Positions 59,401 to 64,000 of a stretch of DNA of 64,000 nucleotides are shown here, piece by piece (positions within the stretch are counted from its first letter, which is position 1; the number at the start of each line of letters is the position of its first letter). Source of the DNA: Pachypanchax playfairii (taxonomy: Eukaryota > Chordata > Actinopteri > Cyprinodontiformes > Aplocheilidae). The DNA lies in the NCBI GenBank assembly GCA_006937955.1, contig SSNP01000029.1:3981497-4045496 (forward strand). The letters run 5' to 3'. The position numbers and the translations under genes were made by a program. The notes under the pieces are model-generated. The model was given only the letters and a program-made list of their open reading frames with translations, ran no database searches and had not been told where the DNA came from.

Positions 59401-60282
59401 CAACCTAGTCCGACATATGGAGCATCGGGGGCAGCCAGAGCCCACTATCTCCCCATGCCCACAGGGCTAAAGCTGGAGATTCCCACACAACCAGACCATT
59501 TTTCTGAAGTTCGAATGAGTAACATTCATCAATCTGTCCCTCACATTACATCCAGTTTAGAAGTTCTGAGGCCACTCACATCTCCAACGATAGCTGTGCG
59601 TTTACAAGCAGACACTTTGACTCCAGCATGTGCAATATATACTACGCTGTCTCAGTCCAATTCTCCAAGACCCCAGGAGGCAGTTGACGCTGTTTCACCT
59701 GATATAAGCATTTCAGCCACTGAATACAGAAACCACCAGAACTGGAATTTAGATTTGCACCTGTCATCTGATAATGGCCAAAGATCGTCAGGCTCAGGTG
59801 GCAACAAACGCATGCTTTCTCCTTCAAACAGTATAGAGTTTAATCCAGAGTCACAACAACAGCAGAAGAGAGTAAAAGAGGAGAAGACTGAAGTTGAATG
59901 TACCAACACATCAGCAATCAACACATGCAATCAAGAGCTCAAACAGGAGAGACAGTCATGTTCACCAGGCGTTTGCTCCCCTGCTTCAAGCATTGAACCC
60001 TCATTCCCCAGTTTGCTCTCTAGCACCTGCAATAGTTGGTGCTATTTGAACTACATTAAACCCAACCATTCTACTCTGGATGAACAGAAGCCCTCAGTGT
60101 ATTCATCGTGGTCTACTAGCAGCTATGACCCCAACCCACCTGGGCTCTCCAGTAAGGCAGCTCTCTCTCTGCTGCATTGTAAGCAGAGGCTCAGTCCCTC
60201 TATTTACACCACATCCCCCATGTCAGTCAGGAGACCAGAATCCAGGGAGCATGAGGACAACAAAACACCCTACTCCTCTCAG
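56443..60282 (+). CDS. hivep3: HIVEP3 (schnurri/ZAS family), large N-terminal coding exon
   Basis: 1280 codons from ATG to a donor (CTCTCAG/GTAATT). HIVEP proteins are very large nuclear zinc-finger regulators that bind NF-kB-like enhancer sites through two separated finger pairs (ZAS domains). The first pair is seen at residues about 132-183 ([40 protein letters not shown]) with the TGERPYPC linker. At about 347-384 is the family block VPKKQVIDHITKLITINEAV followed by DTSKIDSVKPRR. A single C2HC-type finger (YECEACGTGCKDWEGYKKHK) lies at about 534-560. A basic nuclear-localisation-like KKKRLRLAE is at about 751, and WCYLNYIKPNH near residue 1199. The paralogue is chosen because GSTESGYFSHSES, PPNTSAKSYAEII, VIQHTSLFEK, EFQWPQR and WCYLNYIKPNH follow HIVEP3 rather than HIVEP1/2. 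The start has an upstream in-frame stop. The exon is shorter than the mammalian equivalent. Confidence 0.92.
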
Positions 60283-60719
60283 GTAATTACAAAACAGAGC
60301 ACCAGTTATACCTGACTGCTATTTTTGGCTAACATAGGAACATCAGGTAATTGTTAGACTGACTATAACATTCAGATGACCAACTGATGACGAATTCAGA
60401 ATTTTTGAAGATCAATAATGATGTTAGTTACTTAAGTACTTGGTAATGAAAGGAGCAGTAAAGTTTGGGTAAAGACTGTTAGCTTTAGATGGTCTCAGTC
60501 TCAAAAAAAGATCCTGTCTGACTTATCAAATTTTTACTAATGACATTAATCAAACCATACTGTATTTACATAGATCATAAGCAAAGACAGAATACCATAT
60601 AGTACGTATTTTAATAAGCTTTAAAAATTGCTCTGAAACACATTGTTCAAGTCCTATTTTTTCTCTGGTTATGCTGAAGTGGACTTGGTGAATTTGATTA
60701 TGTCTTTTTTTGCCTTTAG

Positions 60720-62892
60720 GTCTACAACAGTCCAGTCTTCAGCAGAGACCACAAGGGGTCCAGAACTGACCAGCTGTCAACAGATGATGACAGGTCAGGC
60801 AAATATGAGGAGAAGATAGACAAGACAAGACAAAAGGAACAAGCCCATTCATGTGCTACCAATAAACATCGTTCTGAAGCATTATTCTCAATGAGAAGGT
60901 AAGTAAGGACGTCTGTAGCTTTAGTTTGTGGATCAACTTTGCTAAAAACATTAGGATATACACATACACATTCAATTCAATAATACATTATCAATCCCCT
61001 TGAGAAATTAGAGAAAAGAAGAAGAAATTAGAAATAGAAAGTAATTAAAAGTAAAATAAAATCATATCAAATACAAAAATATATCGAAATGAAGGAGATT
61101 AGATATATTAACACTGATATATTTCTGCACTTAGAGTGTTGAAAGTTTCCGTCACACTCACTAGAGTATACTATGGAAACTTGTGTCCACGATGATAGAA
61201 GGGCCAAGGGTAAGCTGTCTGCACTAACAGAGCCCATCTGTTGAAGGGCTGAAGCCAGGAAACTACCTTGCTTCCTTAACTCCTGCAGAGATTCATTTAC
61301 ACTAGCCATCAGTGCCATTCACAGGGAGCTATACAACAGTGTTTGTGTTGGTGTCACACTGACACCAGAGAAATGGTTAAAAAATACATGTCTGTGAAGG
61401 TACTGTACACAACATTAGCTACTGGAGTAAATCTGCTTTATTAAACAGAGTCTATGTCCAAATAACATTGAGTGAATGACCTTAAAATGTAAATAATTGA
61501 TATGAGCTTTACAACTGATGTCTCATGGATTAAATATTGCCGTGGTAGCTTTCCACAGAAAGGTTGCCACAGCTCCATCTCTCTAGACCTGCAACTGTTT
61601 CAAACTTGGTCGTAGAGTATCATGTGGTTAGAACATGACTGCTACCTCATGTTTTGGTGAAACTCTTATATAGAGTCTCAAAACGCACCTCTAGACACTA
61701 TAAGGTAAGTTAGTGGTAACTTAGTAATTTAAGGCCACTTATACTTGTGTGTGTCTTGTCAGAAATAAATGCTGCAGTGACTTGACACCTTGGAGTGAAG
61801 AGAGAGGTGCCATCTGCATATCTTGTTTTCTGGTTCAAGTGTTTGTGCATAAATTCCTGTTGTGACTCATGTTGATGCTGAATGCAGCCTTCCTAAAGGA
61901 GTGACTCATCTTCTTGCCTGCTTGTTCTGCCGTTTCTCCGTCTGTTCTGTCTGTCTAATGTGCAAAAAGACAAAACGGAGGTAGAAAGGTTATGTAGTAC
62001 TAGGGAGCCTAAGAGCACCTGATGTCTTCAGTCTGAATGGGTGTCTTATGAAAGAATGATGTATGGAAATACTCTACAGTGGAATGTGATATGTAATGAA
62101 GGGTCTAGCTACACAACCTCTTTTGAGATTATAACCAGAACCATTGTTTGTCATGTTAATGTGTTTTTACTTTTTCATGCTTATTTGAAGCAGCAGCTGG
62201 TTTGGACCAGGGTTTCCCTCCCTCACCAGCCTGTTATTATTGGCTGTCTGCAGCAAACCCTCGGACCTTGAGCTGTTTCGGAAGCTCCCTCTTGTTTGGT
62301 CTCAGAGGTGGTGTGAGCTGTGACGGGGTTTTAAGGGGGTGGGAAGGTGGGGCTCTGACGTTTGGCTTATGAAAGCTGCTCTGTTAAAGCTGAAGGGGGC
62401 ACCTTGCTGAGGGACCTTCAGTGTACATAGAGGGGTGGACCCACTGCCCAGCTGCCACAGTGGGAGCTCCATGTATAGAAAACGCCTAACAGAAAACACA
62501 TCAGAGAGTTAACAGCTACTTACAGGTGCTGAAATGGTTCTTTCCATCACTAACAATGACTGAAAGAGAAACAGTCCGAAGGCCAAAGTAAATCATCACG
62601 CTCTTCCATCCCCACAGATCAGATACACAGCACAGCACGGTGTGTGACAGAGGTGAAGAAAAGACCGCCACCGTGCTCCACACAGAATCCCCACTATGTA
62701 ACTGCAGTCAGTGCAGCAGCGCTCTGAAAGCTCCAGGTAAGATGGAGAGTCCAACTCTTTCTTTCTTTGAGTGTGTGAACTGCAGAATCATCACAAGCTG
62801 TTCTTTGGTATTTTTAGAGATCCGTGTTGAACACAAAACATCTACAAAATGTGAAGAAGAAGCCAGCTCTCACCCACAAGACACACGCCAGG
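60720..62892 (+). CDS. hivep3: hivep3 downstream exons (gene continues past the window)
   Basis: Three exons continue the frame. 60720-60898 begins VYNSPVFSRDHKGSRTDQLS (phase 0 entry, AG/GTAAGT exit). 62618-62736 holds RSDTQHSTVCDRGEEK then SPLCNCSQCSSALKAPG. 62818-62892 holds EIRVEHKTSTKCEEEASSHP then QDTRQ. Phases agree (0, 2, 1). The third is the least certain, since its donor (AGG/GTTTGT) is weak and an alternative acceptor exists near 62784. The second finger pair (ZAS-C) of the family is not in the window, so the gene is cut by the window edge. If the intron after 60282 were retained, the protein would end after ten more residues (stop near 60313). Confidence 0.65.
60899..62617. other. 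hivep3 intron
   Basis: A 1.7-kb intron. 60965-61320 may hold a degraded repeat (tail-like ATCAATCCCCTTGAGAAATT); I see no second copy in the window. The rest shows nothing supportable. Confidence 0.4.
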
Positions 62893-63440
62893 GTTTGTCA
62901 TGTTCCGTTTTCACTTGTTAAATACATCTCAGTTCTCAACTGTTTATTTATTTAGTTTATTTTTTTGTTTTTTTTGCAAATGTTTGTCAAATTACTGATA
63001 ATGACATAAAAACAAACTCAGTATTTTTTTTAAATCCGAACTTTTGACTGGCAGTGTATATATATACAGTATGCACCTTAAACTGGCTAAAGGTGTGCAG
63101 CTGAAATAAAGAGCTTTTATTTTGTTTTAACTTGCAGTGAAAAGTTTGGACACCAAATCAAATCACTTGACGAACCTTGTAACTGAATTTAATAAAAAAA
63201 AGCCGAACGTCAGACAAGGCCAGAATTAGACATTAAGTACTGCATCCAGTTTGCGAATTTGCGTATTGTACCAGTTTAGAGGCAAGGTCCCGCCTTTCTT
63301 GCCTCTGATTGGCTAGAAGTGCTTTCACATGATTGGCTATTTTTTTGGGGGAAAGGTCCTCCTTTTTTCTGCCTCTGATTGGCTAGAAATCCTCTACAAC
63401 AACTCCAACACGTCATTGCAAAATTAGAGAGAGCAAACTT
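62893..63440 (+). other. hivep3 intron or downstream sequence
   Basis: AT-rich with no exon recognisable. From about 63295 there are CTGATTGGCTAG motifs that recur inverted at the window end. Confidence 0.35.
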
Positions 63441-63469
63441 TCAGCTCGTTTATCCATAGTTTATTTATT

Positions 63470-63570
63470 CCCACCATCAACATAATTAAACCAAGTCCAT
63501 CTAATAAGTGTTATTAATTCCCAAAGGGAAATGAAATGTTGTTGTAGCTCTGTTCTTCTTCAGGGAGAAC
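63470..63570 (-). pseudogene. LINE 3' tail fragment
   Basis: The minus strand reads CCCTGAAGAAGAACAGAGCT, ACAACAACATTTCATTTCCC and TTTGGGAATTAATAACACTT, close to the 3' tail of the LINE at 35131-36065. Confidence 0.6.
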
Positions 63571-63670
63571 TGATGATCATGAAAAGACAACACAGTATGA
63601 TTCAAATATTACAGATTTTAATGAACAGCATTTAGAACATCTGACAGTTTATAAGGACATCAAACAGTTT

Positions 63671-63673
63671 GTA

Positions 63674-63731
<58 letters not shown>
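63671..63731. repeat. (GT)n(GA)n compound microsatellite
   Basis: A short GT run passes directly into about 20 GA dinucleotides. Confidence 0.97.
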
Positions 63732-63735
<4 letters not shown>

Positions 63736-64000
63736 TATATGTTCCAGCTGTATCAGTCAGTAGAAAACAGATGAAAACTTAATAATAAAGAAACAGACAA
63801 ACGAAACAATTGTGCTGGATTTTCTTATTTTTTGCTGTGTTGGCCACCGAGGGAAACACCATCAGAGACACGCTGTGCTAAGGAGTGTGGTGCTGGTCTT
63901 CTTGGCAGTGCAGCACATAACATAGAAAACTGTGAGAACACTTTTAGCCAATCAGATATGAAAAACAGCACAAGCACTTCTAGCCAATCAGAGGCGAGAA

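Larger units (their letters stand above)
63301..64000. repeat. inverted-repeat-bounded element, cut by window end
   Basis: GCCTCTGATTGGCTAGAAGT at 63301-63320 is repeated in inverted form at about 63977-63996 (CACTTCTAGCCAATCAGAGG). Related shorter CTGATTGGCTA motifs occur at 63374-63387 and, inverted, near 63944. This suggests a transposon or tandem CCAAT-rich arms, but without the right flank its ends cannot be set. Confidence 0.45.

Noticed and set aside
60283..60315. Natural C-terminus of hivep3 at the stop near 60313
   Set aside because: A good donor precedes it at 60283 and a phase-matched exon follows at 60720; kept only as a possible retained-intron form.

Overview
The window is vertebrate, almost certainly teleost fish, genomic DNA. 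It has spliced genes with GT-AG introns, genes recognisable as vertebrate orthologues (serinc2, hivep3 and a fish-type C2H2 zinc-finger exon), and a dense load of transposable elements typical of fish: Tc1/mariner, hAT, PIF/Harbinger, a P-element-like relic, Ty3/Gypsy and L2/Rex-like LINEs. There is no bacterial operon structure, CRISPR array or prokaryotic mobile system. Species cannot be told from the sequence.

Layout. 0.4-2.85 kb: a LINE ORF1 on the minus strand, split by a 5'-truncated L2 LINE on the plus strand. 3.36-4.63 kb: the last coding exon of a nine-finger C2H2 zinc-finger gene. 5.9-7.4 kb: a Tc1 element with a 432-N assembly gap. 8.2-11.0 kb: a three-layer nest in which an old dispersed repeat was hit by a Gypsy element, whose 3' LTR was then hit by a Harbinger element. 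11.4-24.5 kb: serinc2 (10 coding exons, 458 aa, plus strand). Its introns hold a P-element-like relic (intron 1), a BED-finger hAT relic (intron 2), a TTAA-flanked MITE (intron 5), and an intact Tc1 next to an older decayed Tc1 (intron 6). 24.5-56 kb: gene-poor, filled with LINE fragments, a 69-bp minisatellite, MITEs and microsatellites. 56.4-62.9 kb: hivep3 (schnurri/ZAS family), with its N-terminal zinc-finger pair in one very large exon. Three further exons follow, and the gene runs off the window before its C-terminal finger pair.

The genes do not form a pathway. SERINC proteins are multipass membrane proteins, HIVEP3 is a large nuclear zinc-finger regulator, and the first gene is a lineage-expanded zinc-finger gene. 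From memory, SERINC2 and HIVEP3 both lie on human chromosome 1p, so their order here probably reflects old linkage. The main interest is the transposon archaeology. Target-site duplications can be read directly for at least ten insertions, which gives their classes and relative order. No wholly new biological system could be shown. The best candidates for a second look are the P-element-like relic, the coding-intact young Tc1, the nested Gypsy/Harbinger locus, and a Tc1 derivative with duplicated inverted ends.
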